Positions 34,103 to 41,575 of a stretch of DNA of 64,000 nt are shown in pieces (within the stretch, counting starts at the first letter, position 1; every line of letters begins with the position of its first letter). The stretch lies in contig NZ_VFPP01000001.1 in the NCBI RefSeq assembly GCF_006716745.1, forward strand, positions 5,084,001 through 5,148,000. The letters run 5' to 3'. Source of the DNA: Saccharothrix saharensis. GTDB lineage: Bacteria > Actinomycetota > Actinomycetes > Mycobacteriales > Pseudonocardiaceae. The position numbers were made by a program, and so were the translations under genes. The notes below the pieces were generated by a model, which saw only the letters and a list, made by a program, of their open reading frames with translations, searched no databases and was not told the DNA's origin.

Positions 34103-35164
34103 GTGACGGACAGCGCCAAGGCGACCTACGCCGCAGCTGGAGTAAGCATCGAAGCCGGTGACGAGGCGGTGGAGAAGCTCAAGCCGTGGGCGGCGAAGGC
34201 GCAGCGTCCCGAGGTGCTCGGCGGCATCGGCGGCTTCGCCGGGTTGTTCCAGCTCAAGCTGGACCGCTGGAAGGAGCCGGTGCTCGCGTCCTCGACCGAC
34301 GGCGTCGGCACCAAGATCGCGGTCGCGCAGGCGTTGGACAAGCACGACACGGTCGGCATCGACCTGGTCGCGATGGTCGTGGACGACCTGGTGGTGTGCG
34401 GCGCGGAGCCGCTGTTCCTGCAGGACTACATCGCGATCGGCCGGGTCGTGCCGGACAAGGTGGCGGCGCTGGTCAAGGGCATCTCCGAGGGCTGCGTGCT
34501 GGCGGGGTGCGCGTTGCTGGGCGGCGAGACCGCCGAGCACCCGGGCCTGATGGGCGAGGACGACTACGACATCTCCGGCACGGGCGTCGGCGTGGTCGAG
34601 GCGTCCGCGATGCTCGGCCCGGACCGGGTGCGCGCGGGTGACGTGGTGATCGCCATGGGCTCGTCCGGCCTGCACTCCAACGGGTACTCGCTGGCCCGGC
34701 ACGTGCTGCTGGACATCGCCCGCATGCCGCTGGAGGGCCACGTCGAGGAGTTCGGCCGCACCCTCGGCGAGGAGATGCTGGAACCGACCCGCATCTACGC
34801 CAAGGACTGCCTGGCGCTGGCCGCCGAGGCCGAGGTCCGCACGTTCGCGCACGTCACCGGCGGTGGCCTGGCCGCGAACCTGGCCCGCGTGCTGCCCGAG
34901 GGCCTGCGCGCCAACCTCAACCGCGGCACCTGGACGCCCGCTCCGGTGTTCGCCCTGATCGCCCAGCGCGGCCGGGTGGAGCGCGAGGAGATGGAGAAGA
35001 CGTTCAACATGGGCGTCGGCATGGTCGCCGTGGTCGCCCCGGAGGACGTGGACCGCGCCCTGGCCGTGCTGACGGCCCGTCACGTGCCCGCGTGGGTGCT
35101 CGGCGACGTGGTCCGCTCCGACGAGCCGGGCGCCGCGCTGACGGGCGAGCACCCGCGTTTCTAG
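34103..35164 (+). CDS. purM: phosphoribosylformylglycinamidine cyclo-ligase (AIR synthetase)
   Basis: A 353-residue enzyme that closes the imidazole ring, FGAM to AIR. Very typical throughout: TYAAAGVSIEAGDEAV at the start, ASSTDGVGTKIAVAQALDKHDTVG, the glycine-rich LLGGETAEHPG, and HVTGGGLAANLARVLP. The GTG at 34103 gives the usual actinobacterial N-terminus; GTG 34088 is an alternative. GGAG inside the preceding tandem repeat is the likely ribosome site. Probably co-transcribed with purF across the 95-base repeat-bearing gap. Confidence 0.96.
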   Translation: MTDSAKATYAAAGVSIEAGDEAVEKLKPWAAKAQRPEVLGGIGGFAGLFQLKLDRWKEPVLASSTDGVGTKIAVAQALDKHDTVGIDLVAMVVDDLVVCGAEPLFLQDYIAIGRVVPDKVAALVKGISEGCVLAGCALLGGETAEHPGLMGEDDYDISGTGVGVVEASAMLGPDRVRAGDVVIAMGSSGLHSNGYSLARHVLLDIARMPLEGHVEEFGRTLGEEMLEPTRIYAKDCLALAAEAEVRTFAHVTGGGLAANLARVLPEGLRANLNRGTWTPAPVFALIAQRGRVEREEMEKTFNMGVGMVAVVAPEDVDRALAVLTARHVPAWVLGDVVRSDEPGAALTGEHPRF

Positions 35165-35169
35165 TCACC

Positions 35170-35200
35170 GGCAACCTCCTGCGGTCGTCGTTCCGTACTA
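35170..35200 (+). promoter_or_regulatory. candidate ECF-type promoter before the sigma factor gene
   Basis: GGCAACC (35170-35176) and CGTACTA (35194-35200) are 17 bases apart, 21 bases before the sigma gene start. The -35 GGAAC-like core and spacing fit an autoregulated ECF promoter. Confidence 0.4.
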
Positions 35201-35221
35201 AGCGGCGACCGAGGAGGGTGA

Positions 35222-35713
35222 GTGGAACGCGATCGCGAGTTCGGTGAGTTCGTCGATGCCCGCGCGTTGGTGATGCGGAGGACCGCGTACCTGCTGTGCG
35301 GTGACTGGCACCGCGCCGAGGACCTGGTGCAGACGGCGTTGACCAAGCTGTACGTCGCCTGGCCGAGGGTGCGGCGCGGCAGCGTCGACGCCTACGCCCG
35401 CAAGGTGCTGGTGCGCGCGGCCATCGACGAGGGCCGGCGCGGGTTCCGCAGCCGGGAGACCGTGGTCGACACCGTCCCGGACACCGCGGTGGCCGGGACG
35501 GCGCCCGGCGACCTGGACGTCCGCCGGGCGCTGGCCCTGCTGCCGCCGGGCCAGCGCACCGTCGTGGTGCTCCGCTACTGGGAGGACCTGAGCGTCACCG
35601 AAACCGCCCGACTGCTCGGTCGGACCGAAGGCACCGTGAAGAGCCAGGCGGCGAAGGGCCTCGCCGCGCTGCGCGAACTTCTCGGGCGCCACGTATTCGA
35701 GGAGCAGCGATGA
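35222..35713 (+). CDS. ECF sigma factor of the SigE/SACE family
   Basis: A 163-residue sigma-70 family protein. Region 2 spans about residues 10-75 (FVDARALVMRRTAYLLCGDWHRAEDLVQTALTKLYVAW) and region 4 about 100-155 (LPPGQRTVVVLRYWEDLSVTETARLLGRTEGTVKSQAAKGL). The AEDLVQ and GTVKS segments are characteristic of the actinobacterial SigE-like group. GAGGAGG is its ribosome site. Its stop overlaps the next gene as ATGA, and that gene encodes a one-helix membrane protein likely to be its partner regulator. Confidence 0.9.
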   Translation: MERDREFGEFVDARALVMRRTAYLLCGDWHRAEDLVQTALTKLYVAWPRVRRGSVDAYARKVLVRAAIDEGRRGFRSRETVVDTVPDTAVAGTAPGDLDVRRALALLPPGQRTVVVLRYWEDLSVTETARLLGRTEGTVKSQAAKGLAALRELLGRHVFEEQR

Positions 35714-36528
35714 CCGACATCAAGCAGACCCTGTCCACCGCGTTCGACGACGAGCCGCCGCTGCGGATCGACAAGGCGGCGATCCTCAGGAGCGGCCGGC
35801 GCAAGGCGACCTTCCGCCGCGGCTACACCGGCGCCGCCGTGCTCGCCACGGTCGCCGCCGTGGCCGTCCCGGCGTTGCTCTGGTCCGGGGCCGGGGGTGG
35901 CAGCGGGGGTGAGCGGCTCGACGTGGCGGGTCAGGCCTCGACCACCGGGCCGACGCTGACGACCACGAGCGCGCCCGCCGCCACCACCACGTCCGTACCC
36001 GAAACGGGGTTCACCACCAAGCCGGGCTCGTCGGGCGTGCCGGGGTCGGCGCTGCTGCCGCCGCCGCCCAGGCCGGTCACGCCCGAACGCGCGGGCGAGC
36101 TGGGCGCGCTGATCGCCGCCGCCGAGGCGTTCCCGGCGGTCGTGCAGGCCAAGCCGGTGCCGCAGGACCCGATGGACCCGTGGACGTTCCGCATCAGCAA
36201 CTCCAACGCGTACCTGTCGCTCACCGACGTCACCACCGCGACGGGCCGGGGTTCGGTGCTGCTGCACCTGTACCCGGGTGACGCGCGGTGCGAGGCCACC
36301 GACCCGACGTGCCAGGAGCGGCAGTACGACGGCCGGTCGGTGTCGGTGTCGGTGTCGGAGCACAACGGGATCACCCTGCTCACGGTCCGGACGGCCACGC
36401 CCGACGGCGCGGTGATGTCGGCGCAGACGTCCAACAGCAGCGACAAGGCGACCAGCAACGGCACGCCGCCGCCGCTGACCTGGGAGCAGCTGGCAAAGAT
36501 CGTGACCGTGCCGGGGCTCGTCTTCTAA
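35710..36528 (+). CDS. single-pass membrane protein, probable sigma-factor partner (anti-sigma-like)
   Basis: A 272-residue protein. The N-terminal 36 residues are cytoplasmic, a membrane helix spans about 38-59 (GYTGAAVLATVAAVAVPALLW), and a Thr/Pro/Ala-rich linker (70-125) leads to an outer domain with two cysteines (DARCEATDPTCQE). It overlaps the ECF sigma gene by 4 bases. Membrane proteins with a short cytoplasmic head in this position usually act as anti-sigma factors, but no zinc HxxxCxxC motif is present. The role is inferred from gene order. Confidence 0.72.
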   Translation: MTDIKQTLSTAFDDEPPLRIDKAAILRSGRRKATFRRGYTGAAVLATVAAVAVPALLWSGAGGGSGGERLDVAGQASTTGPTLTTTSAPAATTTSVPETGFTTKPGSSGVPGSALLPPPPRPVTPERAGELGALIAAAEAFPAVVQAKPVPQDPMDPWTFRISNSNAYLSLTDVTTATGRGSVLLHLYPGDARCEATDPTCQERQYDGRSVSVSVSEHNGITLLTVRTATPDGAVMSAQTSNSSDKATSNGTPPPLTWEQLAKIVTVPGLVF

Positions 36529-36531
36529 CCT
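36526..36531 (+). promoter_or_regulatory. -10 box of a probable leaderless arfB promoter
   Basis: TAACCT overlaps the end of the preceding gene and is followed by 6 bases and the GTG at 36538. Confidence 0.4.
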
Positions 36532-36537
36532 GTGGCG

Positions 36538-36966
36538 GTGGCCGACGACCTGACCGTGACGCGGACGCTGGTGATCCCGGCGGCCGAGTTGAGCGAGCGG
36601 TTCTCCCGGTCGTCCGGCCCCGGAGGCCAGGGCGTGAACACGGCGGACAGCCGGGTCGAGCTGAGCTTCGACCTGGCTGCGTCGTCGGCGGTGCCCGGCT
36701 GGTTGCGCTCCCGGATGCTCGGCCGCCTGGAGAAGCGCCTGGTCGACGGTGTGCTCACGGTGACCGCGAGCGAGCACCGGGCCCAGTTGCAGAACCGCCA
36801 GGCTGCCCGGGAGCGGCTGGCCCGGTTGCTGCGTGACGCGGCCGCCGCGCCGCCGCCGGTGCGCCGTCCGACGAAGCCGACCAAGGGCTCGAAGGAACGC
36901 CGCATCGCGGAGAAGAAGCGCCGCGCCGAGACGAAACAGGGCCGGCGCGGCGGCGGTTGGGACTAG
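36538..36966 (+). CDS. arfB: alternative ribosome-rescue peptidyl-tRNA hydrolase (ArfB/YaeJ)
   Basis: A 142-residue release-factor-like protein that frees peptides from stalled ribosomes. The catalytic GGQ is at residues 29-31 within SSGPGGQGVNTADSRVEL. The C-terminal tail from about 110 is strongly basic (KGSKERRIAEKKRRAETKQGRR), as required for entering the empty mRNA channel. The GTG at 36538 is favoured because TAACCT lies 6 bases upstream; GTG 36532 is the alternative. Confidence 0.93.
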   Translation: MADDLTVTRTLVIPAAELSERFSRSSGPGGQGVNTADSRVELSFDLAASSAVPGWLRSRMLGRLEKRLVDGVLTVTASEHRAQLQNRQAARERLARLLRDAAAAPPPVRRPTKPTKGSKERRIAEKKRRAETKQGRRGGGWD

Positions 36967-36969
36967 CGT
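36964..36969 (+). promoter_or_regulatory. -10 box of a probable leaderless promoter (methyltransferase)
   Basis: TAGCGT overlaps the arfB stop codon region and is followed by 8 bases and the GTG at 36978. Confidence 0.35.
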
Positions 36970-36977
36970 CCCGGGTC

Positions 36978-37634
36978 GTGACCGAGCCCGAGTTCCTGAC
37001 CACGACCCGCACCGCTTACGACACCGTCGCCCACGACTACGCCGACGCCCTGCGCGACCACCTGGCCGAGAGCCCGGCGGACCGGGCGGTGCTCGGCCTG
37101 TTCGCCGAGCTGGTCGACGGCCGGGTCGCGGACGTCGGCTGCGGACCCGGCCGGATCTCCGGCCACCTGCGCGGCCTCGGCGTGGACGTGTTCGGTGTCG
37201 ACCTGTCGCCGGAGATGGTCGCCGTCGCCCGCCGCGACCACCCGGGGATCGGCTTCGAGGTCGGCTCGATGCTCGACCTGGACCTGCCGGACGCCTCGCT
37301 CGGCGGCGCACTCGCCTGGTACTCGCTGATCCACGTGCCGTGGGACCTGCACCCGGTGGTGTTCGCCGAGTTCCACCGCGTCCTCGCGCCCGGCGGCCTG
37401 CTGCTCCTGGCGTTCCAGGTCGGGGACGAGGTCCGCCGGATCGAGCACGCCTACGGGCACGACATCGAGGCGGACGCCTACCGGCTCGACCCGGACAAGC
37501 TGCTCGGGCAGCTCGCCGACGCGGGCTTCGAGCCGCACACCCGCGTGGAGCGGGAGGCAGCCGACCCGAAGTGGGAGAAGACACCGCAGGGCTACCTGCT
37601 CGTGCGCAAGGCCGGTCAGCCCAGCCACGCGTAG
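36978..37634 (+). CDS. class I SAM-dependent methyltransferase
   Basis: A 218-residue methyltransferase. The SAM motif I is VADVGCGPGRISGHL, motif II contains GVDLSPEMVAVAR, and the post-motif segment SLGGALAWYSLIHV precedes RVLAPGGLLLLAFQ. The N-terminal helix has TAYDTVAHDYADAL, common in the UbiE/Tam-like group. The acceptor is unknown. It follows arfB by 11 bases. Its last bases overlap an unexplained minus-strand coding-like fragment (37616-37777). Confidence 0.9.
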   Translation: MTEPEFLTTTRTAYDTVAHDYADALRDHLAESPADRAVLGLFAELVDGRVADVGCGPGRISGHLRGLGVDVFGVDLSPEMVAVARRDHPGIGFEVGSMLDLDLPDASLGGALAWYSLIHVPWDLHPVVFAEFHRVLAPGGLLLLAFQVGDEVRRIEHAYGHDIEADAYRLDPDKLLGQLADAGFEPHTRVEREAADPKWEKTPQGYLLVRKAGQPSHA

Positions 37635-37777
37635 AGGCGCTCGGGTCGCCCGGTGCCGTCGTGCTCCAGCCGCACGGCGCCCGCGCCGGCGTGCGCCACG
37701 CCGACGACCTCGGAACCGGGCGTCCGCGCCCCGCCGACGGGGGCCGCACCGGAGCCGGAACGGCCGGAGGCCGACGC
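37616..37777 (-). pseudogene. coding-like remnant downstream of, and in frame with, the TetR gene
   Basis: Directly after the TetR stop (TAG, 37778-37780) the same minus-strand frame stays open for 54 codons to a TGA at 37616-37618, ending RPERLYAWLG. Codon third positions are almost all G/C, and SEVVGVAHAGAGAVRLEHDG reads like real protein. It has no good start of its own. It may be the remnant of a gene that once lay here, or a former C-terminal extension cut by a stop. Its last 19 bases overlap the methyltransferase end. No family is recognised. Confidence 0.35.
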
Positions 37778-38329
37778 CTAGCGCGGCAGCAGACCGTCCA
37801 CCAGGGTGTCGAGGCCGCGCTTGAGCCGGGCGGCCCCGACACCCCGGTGCGTGACCAGGTTCGCGGCCAGGGGTGCGAGCAGGGCGTCGGCGGTGAACGC
37901 GGCGTCGAGGTCCGGCGCGGCCCGGGCGATCAGCACGGTCAGGTGGCGGTGGTGGGCGTCGTAGGCGCCGCCGAAGCGGGCCGGCGGGCCGGCGGTCTCG
38001 GCCATCAGCAGCAGGTCGAGCTGGGCGAGCGTCCGGTCGACCAGGGCGTGCAGGAACGCGCGGACGCGGTCGGCGGGTGGCGCGCCGGGGCCGACCGGGG
38101 GCGGGCCGGTGAGGAAGGCGGCCTGGAACTCGCGCTCCGAGGCGTCGATCAGCGCGTGGGCCAGGCCGGAGCGGTCGCCGAAGCGGCGGTACAGGGTGCC
38201 GACGCCGACGCCGGACGCGGCGGCCACCTCGGCCATCGCGAGGCCTTCGATGCCGCGCTCGGCCACGATGTCGGCGGCGGCCAGGATCTTCGCCCGGTTC
38301 TTGGCGGCGTCGGCCCGTTCCCGCGTCAC
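37778..38329 (-). CDS. TetR-family repressor
   Basis: A 183-residue regulator. The DNA-binding head is KNRAKILAAADIVAERGIEGLAMAEVAAASGVGVGTLYRRFGDRSGL (about 10-56), the typical TetR helix-turn-helix. The rest is a helical ligand domain. It is divergent from an SDR and an SMR exporter gene, and the 86-base gap holds two matching palindromes that should be its operators. It probably represses both directions. TAAGCT lies 6 bases before the GTG start, suggesting a leaderless transcript. Confidence 0.93.
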   Translation of the reverse strand: MTRERADAAKNRAKILAAADIVAERGIEGLAMAEVAAASGVGVGTLYRRFGDRSGLAHALIDASEREFQAAFLTGPPPVGPGAPPADRVRAFLHALVDRTLAQLDLLLMAETAGPPARFGGAYDAHHRHLTVLIARAAPDLDAAFTADALLAPLAANLVTHRGVGAARLKRGLDTLVDGLLPR

Positions 38330-38335
38330 GCCGGC

Positions 38336-38341
38336 AGCTTA
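38336..38341 (-). promoter_or_regulatory. -10 box of a probable leaderless tetR promoter
   Basis: On the minus strand TAAGCT is followed by 6 bases and the GTG at 38329. The operator palindromes lie just upstream, in repressor position. Confidence 0.45.
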
Positions 38342-38358
38342 TCCCGCCCCTCGACAAC

Positions 38359-38398
38359 CGGAACTCGTTCCGCTCAGGCTGAAGCGGAACCAGTTCCG
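38359..38398. promoter_or_regulatory. tandem palindromic operators for the TetR repressor
   Basis: CGGAACTCGTTCCG (38359-38372) and CGGAACCAGTTCCG (38385-38398) share the arms CGGAAC/GTTCCG with a 2-base centre, 26 bp centre to centre. TTCCGCT and AGCGGAA between them make the whole block itself dyad-symmetric. The position between tetR and the SDR gene and the two matching sites make an operator very likely. Confidence 0.75.
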
Positions 38399-38415
38399 TT
38401 TAATGGGGGAAGCGC

Positions 38416-39150
38416 ATGCGCACAAGCAGGTCCGCGCTCGTGACGGGCGGCAGTCGGGGTATCGGGGCGGCGATCGCCAAGCGGCCGGCACGGGACGGCG
38501 TGAACGTCGCGATCACGTACGCGCGCTCGGCCGACCGCGCGGGAGCGGTGGTCGAGGAGATGACCGCGACGGGCGTACGCGCGCTCGCGGTGCGGGCCGA
38601 GGCGACCGACGTCGACGCCCTGCGTGACGCCGCGGCCCGCGCCGCGGCCGCGTTCGGCGGCCTGGACGTCCTGGTCAACAACGCGGGCATCGCCCCGTGC
38701 GGCCCGTTCGAGGACGTCACCGCCGACGAGGTCGACCGGGTCCTCGCGATCCACGCACGGGCGGCGTTCGTGCCGGCCCAAGCGGTCGTCCCGCACATGG
38801 TGGCGGGCGGCCGGATCGTCAACATCGGCAGCAGCCTGGTCGAACGGGTGCCGTACCCGGGCTGGGCGCTCTACGCGATGAGCAAGTCGGCGTTGACCGG
38901 GCTGACCAAGGCCCTGGCCCGCGACCTCGGCCCGCGCGGCATCACGGTCAACCTCGTCCACCCCGGCTCGACCGACACCGGGATGAACCCGGCAGGCGGG
39001 CCGGACGCCGACGAGGAGCGCCGCTTCACCGCGCTCGGCCGGTACTGCGACCCGGAGGACGTGGCCGCGACGGTCGCGCACCTCGTCGGCGACGGCGGGC
39101 GCAACGTCACGGGCGCGGCGTTCGTGGTCGACGCGGGCGCGGTGGCGTAG
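38416..39150 (+). CDS. short-chain dehydrogenase/reductase (classical SDR)
   Basis: A 244-residue NAD(P)-dependent oxidoreductase. TGGSRGIG is the cofactor motif, NNAGIA the structural motif, and the catalytic Ser and Tyr-Lys are in NIGSSLVERVPYPGWALYAMSKSA (Y-x-x-x-K). PGSTDTGMNP is the substrate-side loop. GGGGGAAG precedes the ATG at 38416. Controlled by the adjacent TetR operators and followed after 2 bases by an SMR exporter gene. The substrate is unknown; a reactive or toxic carbonyl would fit the exporter partner. Confidence 0.92.
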   Translation: MRTSRSALVTGGSRGIGAAIAKRPARDGVNVAITYARSADRAGAVVEEMTATGVRALAVRAEATDVDALRDAAARAAAAFGGLDVLVNNAGIAPCGPFEDVTADEVDRVLAIHARAAFVPAQAVVPHMVAGGRIVNIGSSLVERVPYPGWALYAMSKSALTGLTKALARDLGPRGITVNLVHPGSTDTGMNPAGGPDADEERRFTALGRYCDPEDVAATVAHLVGDGGRNVTGAAFVVDAGAVA

Positions 39151-39152
39151 CC

Positions 39153-39461
39153 GTGGCCTGGGTGCTGCTGCTCGGCGCGGCGTTGTTGGAGGCCGTGTGG
39201 GCCACGGCGTTGGGCCGGTCGGACGGTTTCACCCGCCCGTGGCCGACGGTGATCGGCATCGCCGCGGCGGCGGCGAGCTTCGTGATGCTCGCGATCGCCA
39301 TGCGCGACCTGCCCGTGGGCACGGCCTACGCGGTGTGGGTCGGGCTCGGCGCGGTGGGCGTGGTCCTGGTGGGCATCACCGCGGGCGAGAGCGCGTCGCC
39401 GCCGCGGTTGGCGTGCCTGGCGCTGATCGTGCTCGGCGTGGCGGGCCTCAAGCTCACCTGA
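39153..39461 (+). CDS. SMR-family small exporter (SugE/Gdx-like)
   Basis: A 102-residue inner-membrane protein with four hydrophobic helices. The essential glutamate is in LLEAVWATALGRS, and GFTRPWPT after it is characteristic of the SugE/Gdx guanidinium-exporter branch. AYAVWVGLGAVG marks the third helix. SMR proteins work as dimers, exchanging protons for small cations. It starts 2 bases after the SDR stop, so both are under the TetR operators. The last 8 bases overlap the convergent LacI gene. Confidence 0.88.
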   Translation: MAWVLLLGAALLEAVWATALGRSDGFTRPWPTVIGIAAAAASFVMLAIAMRDLPVGTAYAVWVGLGAVGVVLVGITAGESASPPRLACLALIVLGVAGLKLT

Positions 39462-40443
39462 CGGGCGGGGCCGTGGTCGAGCGGACGACCAGCGACGGGT
39501 GCAGCAGGTGGCGCACGGGCTCGTCCCGCTCGCCGCGCACCCGTTGCAGCAGGGCCGCCGCGGCGAGCCGGCCGAACTCGTTGCGCGGCTGGTCGATCGT
39601 GGTCAGCGAGACGTGCCGCAGGGCGGCCGGCGACGTGTTGTCGTAACCGACCACCGACACGTCACGCGGCACGCGGAACCCGGCCTCCTCCAACGCCGAG
39701 ATCGCGCCGACGGCGTTGAAGTCGTTGCACGAGACGATCGCGGTCGGCATGTCGGCCGACATGCCGCGCACGGCACGCGCGCCGGCCGCGTCGGTGTACT
39801 CGCTGGCCACCACCCGGGGCGTGAGGCCGTGCGCCGCCATCGCGGCCAGGTACCCGCGCCGGCGTGGCGCGGCCTGCGCGCCGCCGCCACCGTCGAGGTG
39901 CGCGATCCGCTTGTGCCCCAACGACACCAGGTGGTCCACGGCGAGCTTGATGCCGCGCTCGCCGTCGTCGTTCACCGTGTCCACAGTGGCCAGTCGGGAC
40001 GACCGCGCCACCAGCACCACGGGTGTCTGCTCCGCCGCGCGGCCGATGTCCGCCGACGGCACCACGGGCGAGAGCAGCGCCAGGCCCGCCGGCCGGAACG
40101 ACAGCAGGCTGCGCAACGCCCGCCGCTCCCGCGCCGGGCTGCGGCCGCCGGTGTTGAGGATCAGGTCGAAGCCCTGCTCGGCCGCGACCGCGTCGAGCCC
40201 GTCCACCACCTCCGCGAAGAACGCGTTGTGCAGGTCGGACACCATCACGCCGAGCACGTGGGACGTGCGGCTGGCCAACGAACGGGCCATCGCGTGCGGC
40301 GAGTACCCCAGTTCCTCGGCCGCCTCGAGCACGGCCGCCCGCCGCTGGTCGCTCACCTTGGGTGACCCCCGCATGACCAGCGACACCAGGGCGCGGGACA
40401 CCCCGGCGCGGGCCGCGACGTCGTCCATCGTGGGTCTGGCCAC
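39454..40443 (-). CDS. LacI-family repressor of the inositol operon
   Basis: A 329-residue regulator. The head is MARPTMDDVAARAGVSRALVSLVMRG with the hinge helix around MARSLASRTS (about 52-61). The remainder is a sugar-binding-protein-like core (HVLGVMVSDLHNAFFAEVVDGL, then VVGYDNTSPAALRHVSLTTIDQP). Divergent from the inositol gene cluster, with perfect palindromes typical of LacI operators in the gap. GGAGGAG is the ribosome site for the GTG at 40443. The inducer is presumably inositol or a product, by gene context. Confidence 0.93.
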   Translation of the reverse strand: MARPTMDDVAARAGVSRALVSLVMRGSPKVSDQRRAAVLEAAEELGYSPHAMARSLASRTSHVLGVMVSDLHNAFFAEVVDGLDAVAAEQGFDLILNTGGRSPARERRALRSLLSFRPAGLALLSPVVPSADIGRAAEQTPVVLVARSSRLATVDTVNDDGERGIKLAVDHLVSLGHKRIAHLDGGGGAQAAPRRRGYLAAMAAHGLTPRVVASEYTDAAGARAVRGMSADMPTAIVSCNDFNAVGAISALEEAGFRVPRDVSVVGYDNTSPAALRHVSLTTIDQPRNEFGRLAAAALLQRVRGERDEPVRHLLHPSLVVRSTTAPPVR

Positions 40444-40474
40444 CGGTGCCTCTCCTCCGGAAAGAAACGCGCCC

Positions 40475-40533
40475 TTGACACCCGTGTGACGGACGCTACA
40501 GCCTAAGAGCGCTCCAACAAATAGAGCGCTCTA
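40475..40533 (+). promoter_or_regulatory. inositol-operon promoter with two LacI operators
   Basis: TTGACA (40475-40480) and TACAGC (40497-40502), 16 bases apart, form a promoter whose start point would be near 40509. GAGCGCTC (40507-40514) and the perfect 12-bp palindrome TAGAGCGCTCTA (40522-40533), 17 bp centre to centre, have the CG/GC centre usual for LacI operators. A bound repressor would cover the start point. A weaker GAGCGC half-site follows near 40541. Confidence 0.75.
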
Positions 40534-40570
40534 ACGCCGGAGCGCCTCTACCAGGACGGAGACCTGCGGC

Positions 40571-41575
40571 ATGCGCATCGGAGTAGCCGGAGTGGGTCGG
40601 ATCGGCACCATGCACGCCACCAACCTGGCCGCCCTCGACGAGGTCGACGAAGTCCTCCTGTTCGACCCCGTGCCCGGCCGCGCGGCGCAGGCGTCGGCCC
40701 TGCTGCCCGGCACCCGGAGCGTGCCGGACCTCGACGCGCTGCTCACCGCCAGTGACGGCGTCCTGCTCGCCACGCCCACCACCACGCACCCGGCGCTGCT
40801 GCGCGCGGCCATCGCGGCGGGCGTGCCGACGCTGTGCGAGAAGCCGATCGCGAGCCACCTGGACGAGATGCGCGCACTGGTGGACGACGTGGAGGCGTCC
40901 GGCGTGGACGTCCTGGTCGGCTTCCAGCGCCGGTTCGACCCGGCGGTGTCCGAACTGCACCGGCGCGTCCGCGCCGGGGAGGTCGGCGACGTCTACCTCG
41001 TCCGCGCGCTCGGCAACGACGCCCGACCACCCGACTCCTCCTACCTGCCCCAGTCCGGCGGCCTGTTCCGCGACCTGCTGATCCACGACCTGGACGCGGT
41101 GCCGTGGCTGGTCGGCGAACCGGTGGTCGAGGTGTACGCGTCGGGGTCCGTGCTGGTGGACCGGGCGTTCGCGGACGCCGACGACGTGGACAACGCCGTG
41201 GTGGTGCTCAGGTTCGCGGGCGGCGCGCACGCCGTGCTGGCGGGTGGTCGGCACGACCCGCTCGGCTACGACCACCGCATCGAGGTGCTGGGCAGCCGCG
41301 ACTCCCTGGCCGCGGGCCTGGACCCGCGCACGCCGCTGACGTCGCTGGAACCCGACGGCCCGAAGGCCGCGGTCGACGCCTATCCCGGCTTCCCCGAGCG
41401 CTTCCACCGCGCCTACCTCGCCGAGGTGGCGGTGTTCACGCAGGTCGTGGCGGGCGCGGTGGCGAACCCGTCGCCCGCGCGGGAGAGCCTGGTCAGCCTG
41501 CGGCTCGCCGAGGCGTGCGAGCGGTCGCGGCGTTCGGGCGCGCCGGTCCGGATCGGGACGGAGGTCGCCGCGTGA
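40571..41575 (+). CDS. iolG: inositol 2-dehydrogenase-like Gfo/Idh/MocA oxidoreductase
   Basis: A 334-residue NAD-dependent enzyme, likely oxidising myo-inositol to scyllo-inosose. The cofactor motif is GVAGVGRIGTMHA, the EKP motif is LCEKPIA, and HDLDAVPWL carries the catalytic Asp/His-region residues. First gene of the catabolic operon behind the LacI operators. The next gene overlaps it as GTGA. Gene context makes IolG the best call; inosose-isomer or chiro-inositol activity is possible. Confidence 0.87.
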   Translation: MRIGVAGVGRIGTMHATNLAALDEVDEVLLFDPVPGRAAQASALLPGTRSVPDLDALLTASDGVLLATPTTTHPALLRAAIAAGVPTLCEKPIASHLDEMRALVDDVEASGVDVLVGFQRRFDPAVSELHRRVRAGEVGDVYLVRALGNDARPPDSSYLPQSGGLFRDLLIHDLDAVPWLVGEPVVEVYASGSVLVDRAFADADDVDNAVVVLRFAGGAHAVLAGGRHDPLGYDHRIEVLGSRDSLAAGLDPRTPLTSLEPDGPKAAVDAYPGFPERFHRAYLAEVAVFTQVVAGAVANPSPARESLVSLRLAEACERSRRSGAPVRIGTEVAA

